From contig JAEWYJ010000142.1 in NCBI GenBank assembly GCA_023395695.1, positions 1 to 6,366 of the forward strand: a stretch of 6,366 bases of DNA, given 5' to 3'. The stretch is from Bacillota bacterium (GTDB lineage Bacteria > Bacillota > Clostridia > Oscillospirales > Ruminococcaceae). The notes below the pieces were generated by a model. The model saw only the letters and a program-made list of their open reading frames with translations, searched no databases and was not told where the DNA came from. The translations under genes were made by a program, and so were the position numbers. Positions 1 through 6,076 of the stretch are shown one piece after another (position 1 is the stretch's first letter; each line of letters begins with the position of its first letter).

Positions 1-42
1 TGCCGGTTTGGCAGAGCGGACGCTTTCTACGTAGCATATATG

Positions 43-81
43 AATATGAAAAGCTGCCCGCAAGGGCAAGTCTGTTTTTTT
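43..81. terminator. Candidate bidirectional terminator downstream of pcrA
   Basis: TGCCC (55-59) and GGGCA (64-68) flank a GCAA tetraloop. On the minus strand the stem is followed by GCTTTTC, so it could end the pcrA transcript about 100 nt after its stop. On plus, T7 follows six nt later (75-81), so it could also end a transcript entering from the left. The stem is short at 5 bp. Confidence 0.35.
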
Positions 82-166
82 GCGGCGCAGTGCGAGCGGC
101 CAAGGCTAACCGCGCCCGGTTCAAAAGAACAACGCGGCAACGGCTGTAATCGGCTCTGTATCCCAT

Positions 167-2611
167 TTAAATTTTTTGCAGCCGTGCAAAGGCGGCCATA
201 ATCTTTTTGACCCCCACCTTGTCAAAGCGCACCTCCAGCATATGGTCGCCGCCCATTGGTGTAACCGAAATGACGGTGCCGCCGCCAAAAACCCGGTGCA
301 TGACACGGTCGCCCTTTGCGAGGCCAAGCCCCGTCTTTTCTGTGGGCGCAGACCCTGCCGCCGCCCCGAAAGCAGCTTGGGCCTTGCCGCGTACCTGTGC
401 CGACTCAGCGGCTGCCTGCGCGGCAGTCTTGCCAAAGGCCCCGAACGACACAGCCTCCGGCTGGCGTTGCGCCGCCTGCGCATTCTGCGTGCCGGGTGAC
501 GGCCGCCTGCCCTCGCGGCTGCAAAGCGCCGGCGCAATGTCGCACACAAAGCGCGACTCGCGACCGTAAACCGTCTGGCCGAACAGCATGCGGCGCTTGG
601 CGGTCAGCATAACAAGCTTTTCCTTGGCGCGGGTAATGCCCACGTAGGCGAGCCGGCGCTCCTCCTCGAGCTGCTCCGGGTCGGAAAAGGCTCTGGTAGA
701 GGGGAACAGCCCCTCCTCCATGCCGGGCAGAAAGACGACCGGGAACTCCAGCCCCTTGGCGGCGTGCATCGTCATCAGCGTGACGGCGTCGGCGTCGGCG
801 TCGTAGCTGTCAAGGTCGGTATAAAGCGCCACCTCCTCAAGAAAGCCGCCGAGCGACGGCTCCTCGGTCTCGGCCTCAAACCGCTTCATCGTCGTTTTAA
901 GCTCCTCAATGTTCTCCAGCCGCGTCTGACCCTGCAAGCCCTCGGCCAACAGCATGGCGCGGTAGCCGGTCGTGTCAAGCAGCTCGTCTAAAAGCGCGTC
1001 GAGCTCCAGCAGCCCGGCCGACTCCATCAGCCCGGTCATCATTGCGGCAAACTGCGTCAGCGGCTTGGCCTTGCGCTGCAGCGGCGCATATTCCTCGGCG
1101 TTTTGCAGCACGTCGAACAGCGTCGTGCCCAGCACGTCGGCAATCTCCTGCGCGGTGGTGACCGTCGCATCGCCTATGCTGCGCTTGGGCTCATTGACAA
1201 TACGGGTCAGGCGCAGCGTGTCGGCGGGGTTATGCAGCACGCTTAAATAGGCGACCATGTCGCGGATTTCCTTACGGTCAAAGAAGCGGGTGCCGCCCAC
1301 AACCTTATAGGGAATGCCCGCCGAAACAAGCGCCGACTCAATGGTCTGCGACTGGGCGTTCATGCGGTAAAGCACGGCGCAATCCGAATAGCTGCGCCCC
1401 GCGTCGTGCGCCTTACTGATGATGTCGGCGATGGCCGAGGCCTCGTCCCGCTCATCGTAGGCGGTGTAGATAACCAGCTTGTCGCCGTCGCCCGCCGCCG
1501 TCCAGAGCGTCTTGCCCTTGCGCGCGGTGTTTTTGGCGATGACCTCATTGGCGGCGGTCAGAATATTCTGGGTGGAGCGGTAGTTTTGCTCCAGGCGGAT
1601 GACCTTCGCACCCTCGTACTGCTGCTCAAAGGACAGGATGTTCTCAATGGTCGCGCCGCGGAAGCGGTAGATGCTCTGGTCGTCGTCGCCGACAACGCAT
1701 AAATTATTGCTGCCCCCCGCAAGCTGGGAGACAAGCTTATACTGCGAACGGTTGGTATCCTGATACTCGTCCACCATTACATAGCGATAGCGGCGCTGGT
1801 ATTTTTCAAGCACGTCGGGATGTTGCTCAAACAGCCGCACCGTCAGCGTAATAATGTCGTCAAAATCCAGCGCATTTGCCTCAAACTGCCGCTTCTGGTA
1901 CTCGGCGTAGAGCTTCGCCAGCTTTTTAAGCCTGAAATCGTTGTCGGTCTCAGCCCGTTTCATCGTTTGCTCAGGCGTTTCAAGCAGGTCCTTAAATTCC
2001 CCGAGCTTTGAAAGCACCGCGCGCGGCGGGAACTGCTTGTCATCAAGGTTCTGCACCTTGATAATATCCTTGACCAGCTTCTGCGCGTCGTCGGAATCGT
2101 AGATAGCAAAGCCGCTGCGGTAGCCCAGCCGGTCAATATCGGCGCGCAGCATGCGCACACAGGCCGAGTGGAAGGTCGAGGCATGCACCTGCCCGCCAAC
2201 CTCCTCGCCGAGCATCGCCGACAGACGGCTTTTTAACTCGGCCGCCGCCTTGTTCGTAAAGGTAATGGCCATAATCTCCCATGGGCAGGGCGGGCTGTCG
2301 GTCAAAAGTCGGCTGAGCTGCCGCTCGTCGGGCGCCTCGCCCTGTGCCGCCCGCTCCAGCGTGGCCAGCTCCGGCGCGTCGATGTAAAACGGCACACTGC
2401 CGCTTATGTACCCCCTGCCAAACAGCAAAAGGTTTGCAATGCGGTTGATAAGCACCGTCGTTTTGCCGCTGCCCGCCCCCGCTAAAATAAGCAGCGGCCC
2501 CTCGGTGGTGAGCACCGCGGCGCGCTGCATATCGTTCATTTTAGAAAACCGCTTTTCAATCAGTGTGCGCCGAAGCGTCAGATATCGGTCGGCCTGTGCC
2601 TTCTCCAGCAT
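167..2611 (-). CDS. pcrA: ATP-dependent DNA helicase PcrA (UvrD/Rep family, SF1A)
   Basis: A 3'-5' superfamily 1A DNA helicase. In Firmicutes this family acts in nucleotide excision repair, replication restart and clearing of RNA polymerase. The 814-residue product has every motif: Q motif MNDMQRAAV (25-33), Walker A AGAGSGKT (44-51), Ia ITFTNKAAAEL (116-126), Walker B VMVDEYQDTN (278-287), III VVGDDDQSIYRFRGA (306-320), IV RLEQNYRST (339-347), V TMHAAKGLEFPVVFLPG (614-630) and VI ERRLAYVGITRAKEKL (651-666). An Ala/Gln-rich, probably disordered linker (about 698-758) leads to the Tudor-like C-terminal domain (GDRVMHRVFGGGTV, 767-780) typical of PcrA. Length exceeds the usual 720-740 because of an insertion at about 62-111 between motifs I and Ia and the long linker. 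The frame is open up to 2755, but I chose ATG 2611: AAGGAG at 2619-2624 sits 7 nt upstream, and the extra 48 residues are Arg-rich and unlike the family. It follows the cyclase terminator, so it is probably transcribed alone. Confidence 0.97.
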   Translation of the reverse strand: MLEKAQADRYLTLRRTLIEKRFSKMNDMQRAAVLTTEGPLLILAGAGSGKTTVLINRIANLLLFGRGYISGSVPFYIDAPELATLERAAQGEAPDERQLSRLLTDSPPCPWEIMAITFTNKAAAELKSRLSAMLGEEVGGQVHASTFHSACVRMLRADIDRLGYRSGFAIYDSDDAQKLVKDIIKVQNLDDKQFPPRAVLSKLGEFKDLLETPEQTMKRAETDNDFRLKKLAKLYAEYQKRQFEANALDFDDIITLTVRLFEQHPDVLEKYQRRYRYVMVDEYQDTNRSQYKLVSQLAGGSNNLCVVGDDDQSIYRFRGATIENILSFEQQYEGAKVIRLEQNYRSTQNILTAANEVIAKNTARKGKTLWTAAGDGDKLVIYTAYDERDEASAIADIISKAHDAGRSYSDCAVLYRMNAQSQTIESALVSAGIPYKVVGGTRFFDRKEIRDMVAYLSVLHNPADTLRLTRIVNEPKRSIGDATVTTAQEIADVLGTTLFDVLQNAEEYAPLQRKAKPLTQFAAMMTGLMESAGLLELDALLDELLDTTGYRAMLLAEGLQGQTRLENIEELKTTMKRFEAETEEPSLGGFLEEVALYTDLDSYDADADAVTLMTMHAAKGLEFPVVFLPGMEEGLFPSTRAFSDPEQLEEERRLAYVGITRAKEKLVMLTAKRRMLFGQTVYGRESRFVCDIAPALCSREGRRPSPGTQNAQAAQRQPEAVSFGAFGKTAAQAAAESAQVRGKAQAAFGAAAGSAPTEKTGLGLAKGDRVMHRVFGGGTVISVTPMGGDHMLEVRFDKVGVKKIMAAFARLQKI

Positions 2612-2618
2612 CCAATTT

Positions 2619-2624
2619 CTCCTT
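2619..2624 (-). promoter_or_regulatory. Ribosome binding site deciding the pcrA start
   Basis: The minus strand reads AAGGAG, then 7 nt, then ATG at 2611. This near-consensus Shine-Dalgarno site with ideal spacing fixes the start 48 codons inside the longest open frame. Confidence 0.9.
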
Positions 2625-2716
2625 TGTTTCAAGTGTCCTGCCCTGTCCGGCCGATGGCGCCAAAGGTGTGCGCCGCTGCGCGCCCCAGCCCCCATCCGCG
2701 AACCTGTACGCTTTAT

Positions 2717-2745
2717 ATTGTACACTATTTTACGGGAGAAGAAAA
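2717..2745 (-). promoter_or_regulatory. Candidate pcrA promoter
   Basis: In an AT-rich patch within a GC-rich 190-bp gap, the minus strand carries TACAAT (2717-2722, 5 of 6 to the -10 consensus). Seventeen bp upstream is a poor -35, TTTTCT (2740-2745, 3 of 6). TAAAAT at 2727-2732 is an alternative -10, also without a good -35. The implied leader is about 100 nt. The cyclase terminator upstream makes a separate pcrA promoter likely; the exact boxes are uncertain. Confidence 0.45.
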
Positions 2746-2786
2746 GTCGAAGCATAGCCTTACCGACGGCGCGCTGACGCGGCAGC

Positions 2787-2825
2787 TAAAAAGGGGCGCC
2801 GCCTCACAGCTTGCACCCCTTTTTA
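2787..2825 (-). terminator. Intrinsic terminator of the diguanylate cyclase gene, overlapping its stop codon
   Basis: On the minus strand TAAAAAGGGGTGC (2825-2813) pairs with GCGCCCCTTTTTA (2799-2787): 13 bp including one U-G wobble, with a 13-nt loop that contains the TGA stop. The 3' arm ends in the T tract (CCCCTTTTT). The 5' arm is coding sequence for Lys-Lys-Gly-Cys near the protein C-terminus. The A/T tracts are symmetric, so it could also stop plus-strand transcripts. Confidence 0.85.
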
Positions 2826-4459
2826 TACTCATACATGCGGTGTTCGGCGCGCATCAGCACGCTTTCGGGGTCGCGATCCAGCGCAGGCTTATAGTAAGCC
2901 ACGCCCCACGACACGTCAATACCCGCCTCGCCGTTGTAATTGGCCTCGCGGTCAAACGACTCGAGCGCCACACCCAGCGCGCAGCGGTCGGTGTTATCGC
3001 ACACCACCACGAACTCGTCGCCGCCTATGCGGTAAACGGTGCCAAAGCTGCCCAGATAGCGCCGCAGCGCGTCAGCCGTGTCAATAATCAACCGGTCGCC
3101 CCGCGCGTGTCCATAGGTGTCATTCACAATTTTAAGGTTGTTCGAGTCAAACATTACCATTGCCAGCCCCGTTATTGCGCCGGCATTGTCCGCCTGCCGG
3201 TAATGCTCCAGCTTTTGGTCAAAGGCACGGCGGTTCTCGCAGCCGGTCAGCTGGTCACGGTAGGCCGCCAGCTCAAGCGTATGCATCCGGCTTTGGAGCA
3301 CCAGCGCATCAATGCCGCTGACCACCAGCCCTATGGCAAAGCAAAGGGTAAAGAAGAACAGGCCCAGGTCAAGCGCCAGCCATACATAGCTGCCCTGCCC
3401 AAAAAAGGCATTGAGCATACCGGCGGCCGCACCGGCGGCAGCGCCCGTTATACCCACCGCCATAGGGCGGCTCATCTCCTGATAACGGCGGTAATCGGCC
3501 AGCAGCATACCGAGGCTGACCGCCGCGGCGGTAATAATAACGGCATCCGGTAGCAGAAATTTTTGAAGCTGTCCGGACGGTTGAAATATGCAGGCAGCAA
3601 AAGCGGCAGCCGTACTGAGCAGCACCGCCAATATCAGCCCGTTAAACAGGCGTGCATGGCGCTTTTGGCCGATATAAAACGAAAACAGCAGCCACGAAAC
3701 GCCGGTCAGCCCGACCAGCATGTAAAACAGCATATGACAAAGCCGCCGATCCGCAATAAGCGCCAGCAGCGTGTGGATATAGGCGTTGTTCCAAATGGCA
3801 TAGCAGGTCAGAAACAGCCCCAGCCACAGCATGGGCGGGTAACGGACATAGCGCAGCATGACGTAATAGGCCAGCACCAGCATCAGGCCCACCATCAGCA
3901 TGGCAAAGCCGAGGCAGCCGCGCCAGAAATTATTCAGAGAAGCCTGTATCAGCGCGCCGGCTCCGGTAGTCAGCAGGGCCGATTGCAGCGCCACCCTGCT
4001 GCAGCCCTGCGGGGGCAGCAGCGTTATGCGCATCAGCGCCCCGAAATCGTCCATGTCAATCGGAATATAATGATCCCGCAAAAAGCTGGCGGCCATCAGC
4101 CCCTGCCCCGTATCCTGGCAGGAATAAACCGTCCGGTCGCCAATATCGACCGTTATAGCGCCCGGAGCGGTCCGAAAATACAACAGATCCACCAGCCCCT
4201 GCGCAATGCTCGGATCATCCAGCTGTGTCTCAAGCGTAACGCCTGCAGCGACGTCATAGCTTTGCGGCAGCACCGCCGGCTGCCGCAGCGCCCCGTTCCC
4301 GGTAAGCTGCCAGCCACCCAGCGACTTCTGAGCCCCTGCGAGGTCACCCGCGCCGAATACGACGCCGGACTTCAGCACGCTTGTAAGCACAATTACAAAG
4401 CCCGCTGCCAAGAGACAAAGCAGGAAATAATTGAGCTTGTGCAGCGCAGCATCTTTCAC
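2804..4459 (-). CDS. Membrane-bound diguanylate cyclase (7TMR-DISM-like sensor plus GGDEF domain)
   Basis: Predicted to make cyclic di-GMP from two GTP at the inner face of the membrane. The 551-residue protein begins with a signal-anchor helix (about 9-29), then an extracytoplasmic region (about 30-175) rich in beta-strand-like segments. About seven membrane helices follow (roughly 179-202, 207-226, 241-263, 271-292, 301-321, 333-353, 357-382), a layout like 7TMR-DISM receptors. A short linker leads into the GGDEF domain (about 395-551): YRDQLTGCENRRAF (400-413), metal-binding Asp438 in FDSNNLKIVND, GHARGD (450-455), an intact GGDEF at 479-483, and RMYEYKK near the end. The catalytic site looks complete. 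The RxxD inhibitory site that should lie five residues before GGDEF is absent (GSFG there), so feedback inhibition by that route is unlikely. The start is GTG 4459, with GGGAG at 4471-4475 and a long 11-nt spacing. An ATG directly after that GGGAG gives only four codons. The ligand cannot be told. Confidence 0.93.
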   Translation of the reverse strand: MKDAALHKLNYFLLCLLAAGFVIVLTSVLKSGVVFGAGDLAGAQKSLGGWQLTGNGALRQPAVLPQSYDVAAGVTLETQLDDPSIAQGLVDLLYFRTAPGAITVDIGDRTVYSCQDTGQGLMAASFLRDHYIPIDMDDFGALMRITLLPPQGCSRVALQSALLTTGAGALIQASLNNFWRGCLGFAMLMVGLMLVLAYYVMLRYVRYPPMLWLGLFLTCYAIWNNAYIHTLLALIADRRLCHMLFYMLVGLTGVSWLLFSFYIGQKRHARLFNGLILAVLLSTAAAFAACIFQPSGQLQKFLLPDAVIITAAAVSLGMLLADYRRYQEMSRPMAVGITGAAAGAAAGMLNAFFGQGSYVWLALDLGLFFFTLCFAIGLVVSGIDALVLQSRMHTLELAAYRDQLTGCENRRAFDQKLEHYRQADNAGAITGLAMVMFDSNNLKIVNDTYGHARGDRLIIDTADALRRYLGSFGTVYRIGGDEFVVVCDNTDRCALGVALESFDREANYNGEAGIDVSWGVAYYKPALDRDPESVLMRAEHRMYEYKKGCKL

Positions 4460-4470
4460 GGCCGACCCAT

Positions 4471-4475
4471 CTCCC
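4471..4475 (-). promoter_or_regulatory. Ribosome binding site for the GTG-initiated cyclase gene
   Basis: GGGAG on the minus strand lies 11 nt before the GTG start at 4459, longer than the usual 5-9 nt. An ATG at 4470 abuts it and opens a four-codon frame whose TGA overlaps the GTG. A non-ATG start with long spacing suggests modest translation. Confidence 0.6.
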
Positions 4476-4508
4476 GTTCAAAGGATGATATATATCCGGA
4501 TGCTAACA

Positions 4509-4537
4509 AGTATAACAAAGGCGTTCTCAAATTTCAA
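4509..4537 (-). promoter_or_regulatory. Sigma-A type promoter of the diguanylate cyclase gene
   Basis: On the minus strand TTGAAA (4532-4537, 5 of 6) is followed after exactly 17 bp by TATACT (4509-4514, 5 of 6). Transcription would start near 4502, giving a leader of about 43 nt. The sequence just upstream of the -35 (4538-4566) is strongly AT-rich, like an UP element. This is the best promoter in the window. Confidence 0.8.
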
Positions 4538-4975
4538 CAAAATTAACATATTATGGTAATTTTTGTGAAAGCTCCATGAAGATGTGACCGATCTGTGTCA
4601 TTTACCAGCAGCCCGGATCGGGCAGCAGGGCCGCGACGTAAAAAGCAAAATGCAAAGAATGAACCGGCCGGCAGGCGCTACAAAAATTAAATGCTTTAAG
4701 AAGCGGCATCTTAAAGCTCAAAACAGCCGTTCCGGTTCATGGCTGTACAGCACACGGCACTCAAAACATGCGCAATGCAGTCCATGTTGCTGCGCTTTTG
4801 CCTTGCCATGCCAAAAAACTGCCTGTCCGGCCTTTTCACTGGCAGACACGGCTTCTAAACCGACAGCAGCCCCCCGTTGCACGCACCCTCTGCCGGAGCG
4901 CGTCGGCAAGGCAAAGCAAGCCTGCGCCATACGCCGTTTTTTGTCGCCGTGCGCACACCCTTTTTTAAAAATGTG
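4538..4975. other. Intergenic stretch without a convincing gene
   Basis: This 438-bp gap separates the cyclase promoter from the end of the channel gene. Open frames exist on both strands (one on plus at 4584-5081, one on minus at 4718-4930), but they lack a Shine-Dalgarno site, look unlike any family I know and are rich in Cys, Arg and Ser, as expected of translated noncoding GC-rich DNA. The stretch also holds the inverted repeat at 4693-4717 and small stems at 4615-4627 (GCCCG, GAT, CGGGC) and 4723-4746 (ACAGCC and GGCTGT). It is probably 3' untranslated sequence of the channel gene plus spacer. Confidence 0.5.
4693..4717. repeat. Perfect 9-bp inverted repeat, possible distal terminator or operator
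   Basis: GCTTTAAGA (4693-4701) and TCTTAAAGC (4709-4717) are exact reverse complements around a 7-nt spacer. On the minus strand the stem is followed by ATTTAATTTTTG, so an RNA from the channel gene, whose stop is about 260 nt upstream, could form a weak terminator here. The AT-rich stem makes that uncertain; a protein-binding site is the alternative. Confidence 0.5.
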
Positions 4976-5788
4976 CTACTGCTTTAAAATGACATTCATG
5001 CGCGGGTACCCCATCTCAATGCCGGCTTTTTCAAACTCCTCGCGGACCTCGTCGAGCATAGCAAAATACAGCGTCCAGTAATCGGACGTCGGCACCCAGA
5101 CGCGCAGCGCATATTCGATGCAGGCGTCGTTATAGCCCAGAATGCCGGCAAACACCGGCGGGTCGTCGCAAATTTCCGCATGCCGGGCCGCCACCGCAAG
5201 CAGCGCCTTTTTAACGCCCGCAGTCGAGCTGGCATAGGAGGCCATCACTTTAATTTCCAGCCGGCGCTGCGACGCATTGGTGTAGTTGGTAATTTTGGCG
5301 GCGGCAATGTCGCTATTGGGCGCAAACACCGTTTTGTTGTCCGGCGTCAAAAACCGGGTATAGCTTAATCCAATCGCATCCACCGTGCCGGAAACGTCGC
5401 CCGCGTCAACATAGTCCCCCGCAACAAACGGCTTGGTCAGTAAAATCATAACGCCGCCCGCAATGTTTGAAAGCGCGCCCTGCACCGCCAGCGAAATGGC
5501 CAGGCCCGCTACGCTCAACGCAGCGATCAGCGACGTGACCGGAATGCCCAGCTTGTCCGCAACGATAAGCGCCGTAAGTAAATAGAGCAGAATATGCACC
5601 GCCGAGCGCAAAAAGGTGTGCAGTGTTTTTTCCACCTTCAGTTTTTCAAGCACCCGTGTAAACAGCACCATCAGCACCCGGACGCCCGCCAGACACAGCA
5701 GCAGCACCAAAATTGCGGGCAGCAGCCCGCTGGCTGTAATAGCGCCGCCAACGCTCTCAACCGGCAGCTGGTTAAAATTAAAGTTCAT
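4976..5788 (-). CDS. mscS: Small-conductance mechanosensitive ion channel, MscS family
   Basis: A homoheptameric membrane channel that opens under tension and releases solutes during hypo-osmotic shock. The 270-residue product matches the compact MscS layout (E. coli MscS is 286): TM1 about 20-44, TM2 about 59-82, then the pore-lining TM3 at about 86-118, with the small-residue pattern SVAGLAISLAVQGALSNIAG (92-111) that packs Ala against Gly. Next come the hallmark KPFVAGDYVD (119-128) and the beta domain with PNSDIAAAKITNYT (157-170). The alpha-beta cytoplasmic domain ends in EEFEKAGIEMGYPRMNV (250-266), equivalent to the family's EFDAAGISFPYPQMDV. ATG 5788 is preferred over the adjacent TTG 5791, because GGGGGT (5797-5802) lies 8 nt before the ATG. 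It stands alone between two noncoding gaps; the upstream one holds an unusual nested inverted repeat that could be part of its leader. Confidence 0.95.
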   Translation of the reverse strand: MNFNFNQLPVESVGGAITASGLLPAILVLLLCLAGVRVLMVLFTRVLEKLKVEKTLHTFLRSAVHILLYLLTALIVADKLGIPVTSLIAALSVAGLAISLAVQGALSNIAGGVMILLTKPFVAGDYVDAGDVSGTVDAIGLSYTRFLTPDNKTVFAPNSDIAAAKITNYTNASQRRLEIKVMASYASSTAGVKKALLAVAARHAEICDDPPVFAGILGYNDACIEYALRVWVPTSDYWTLYFAMLDEVREEFEKAGIEMGYPRMNVILKQ

Positions 5789-5796
5789 CAAAAATT

Positions 5797-5802
5797 ACCC
5801 CC
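5797..5802 (-). promoter_or_regulatory. Ribosome binding site of mscS
   Basis: GGGGGT, one mismatch from GGAGGT, lies 8 nt upstream of ATG 5788 on the minus strand and only 5 nt before the alternative TTG 5791. Confidence 0.7.
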
Positions 5803-5829
5803 GGAGAATAAATAAAACAAAGGCAAAAG

Positions 5830-5856
5830 CTTATAGGCAAGCCACCGGAAAACCAA
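5830..5856 (-). promoter_or_regulatory. Weak candidate mscS-proximal promoter
   Basis: TATAAG (5830-5835, 5 of 6 to the -10) follows TTGGTT (5851-5856, 3 of 6) on the minus strand with a short 15-bp spacer. It is the nearest plausible promoter to mscS, about 40 bp upstream of the start. Another candidate lies farther up, at 6084-6104. Confidence 0.25.
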
Positions 5857-5869
5857 TACGTCTTAACGC

Positions 5870-5898
5870 TCTACAAGCAGGGCCATTTAGCGTATAAA
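5870..5898 (+). promoter_or_regulatory. Candidate plus-strand promoter facing the nested repeat element
   Basis: TCTACA (5870-5875, 4 of 6) and TATAAA (5893-5898, 5 of 6) are exactly 17 bp apart on the plus strand. A transcript from about 5905 would run through the inverted repeats and meet T6 at 6071-6076. With no plus-strand gene nearby, this matters only if the element is a small RNA. Confidence 0.3.
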
Positions 5899-5919
5899 GG
5901 CAAACGTCATCTTGCTTGC

Positions 5920-6069
5920 ATGCAGTTGGACTTAAGGATGACAACGTATTCGAATCAATAAGTTTAACTGCGATGTTTTGCAGCTGACCGCGTTATCGTC
6001 CTTGAAGGACGACAACTCATCTGCGTCCTCCGCCTTGTCAGTCACAAAACAGCTTTGCCAACCCTGCAT
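5920..6069. ncRNA. Nested inverted-repeat element, candidate structured RNA of unknown class
   Basis: Three imperfect inverted repeats sit one inside the other. Outer: ATGCAGTTGG (5920-5929) with CCAACCCTGCAT (6058-6069), 10 bp and a 2-nt bulge. Middle: GTTTTGCAGCTGAC (5975-5988) with GTCAGTCACAAAAC (6037-6050), 11 Watson-Crick pairs around a 3-nt mismatch. Inner: GTTATCGTCC (5992-6001) with GGACGACAAC (6007-6016), 9 pairs and one mismatch. Read on the minus strand, the inner mismatch becomes G-U and two of the three middle mismatches become wobbles, which favours a minus-strand RNA, possibly a long mscS leader. Read on plus, a promoter-like pair lies upstream (5870-5898) and T6 follows the outer stem (6071-6076), like a small-RNA terminator. 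I recognise no known class: it is not RNase P, tmRNA, SRP RNA or a c-di-GMP riboswitch. A remnant mobile element with inverted repeats is also possible. Confidence 0.4.
5935..6016 (+). repeat. Imperfect direct repeat AAGGAYGACAAC with an inverted third copy
   Basis: AAGGATGACAAC (5935-5946) and AAGGACGACAAC (6005-6016) differ at one base. The minus strand of 5992-6003 reads AAGGACGATAAC, a third near-copy in opposite orientation. The middle segment can therefore pair with either flanking copy. Confidence 0.55.
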
Positions 6070-6076
6070 CTTTTTT

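Noticed and set aside
1..45. tRNA-like sequence at the left edge (GGCAGAGCGG)
   Set aside because: It resembles a D-arm, but there is no matching acceptor stem, T-arm or anticodon arm within the next 80 nt.
175..190. TTTGCA and TGCAAA stem in the last codons of pcrA
   Set aside because: It is a neat 6-bp inverted repeat, but no T tract follows on the minus strand, so it does not make a terminator; it may be chance.
2612..2755. N-terminal extension of 48 residues on PcrA
   Set aside because: No Shine-Dalgarno site precedes ATG 2755, the residues are unlike PcrA, the candidate promoter lies inside this stretch, and AAGGAG sits correctly before ATG 2611.
2624..3553. Long plus-strand open frame of 309 codons
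   Set aside because: It is antisense to the end of the cyclase gene and the pcrA start; its His/Arg/Gln/Ala-rich composition is typical of a reverse-strand shadow of a GC-rich gene.
2642..4832. The 11-mer CCTGTCCGGCC at 2642-2652 and 4822-4832, both in intergenic DNA
   Set aside because: Two copies of a short GC-rich word in GC-rich DNA are weak evidence for a repeat family, and the flanks do not extend the match except for a TGCC just before it.
4718..4930. Minus-strand open frame of 70 codons downstream of mscS
   Set aside because: The ATG has no Shine-Dalgarno site and the product shows no recognisable motif, membrane segment or signal; it looks like translated spacer DNA.
4958..4986. 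AT-only inverted repeat TTTTAAA/TTTAAAA around the mscS stop
   Set aside because: The stem is AT-only and therefore unstable, with no T tract after it. It is low-complexity sequence rather than a supported terminator.
4584..5081. Plus-strand open frame of 165 codons
   Set aside because: It runs antisense into the end of mscS, has no ribosome binding site, and its Cys/Ser/Arg-rich composition resembles no protein family.
5935..6016. CsrA-binding sponge RNA based on the repeated AAGGA motif
   Set aside because: CsrA sites need GGA exposed in hairpin loops. Here GGA falls within stems in the best pairings, and there are too few copies.
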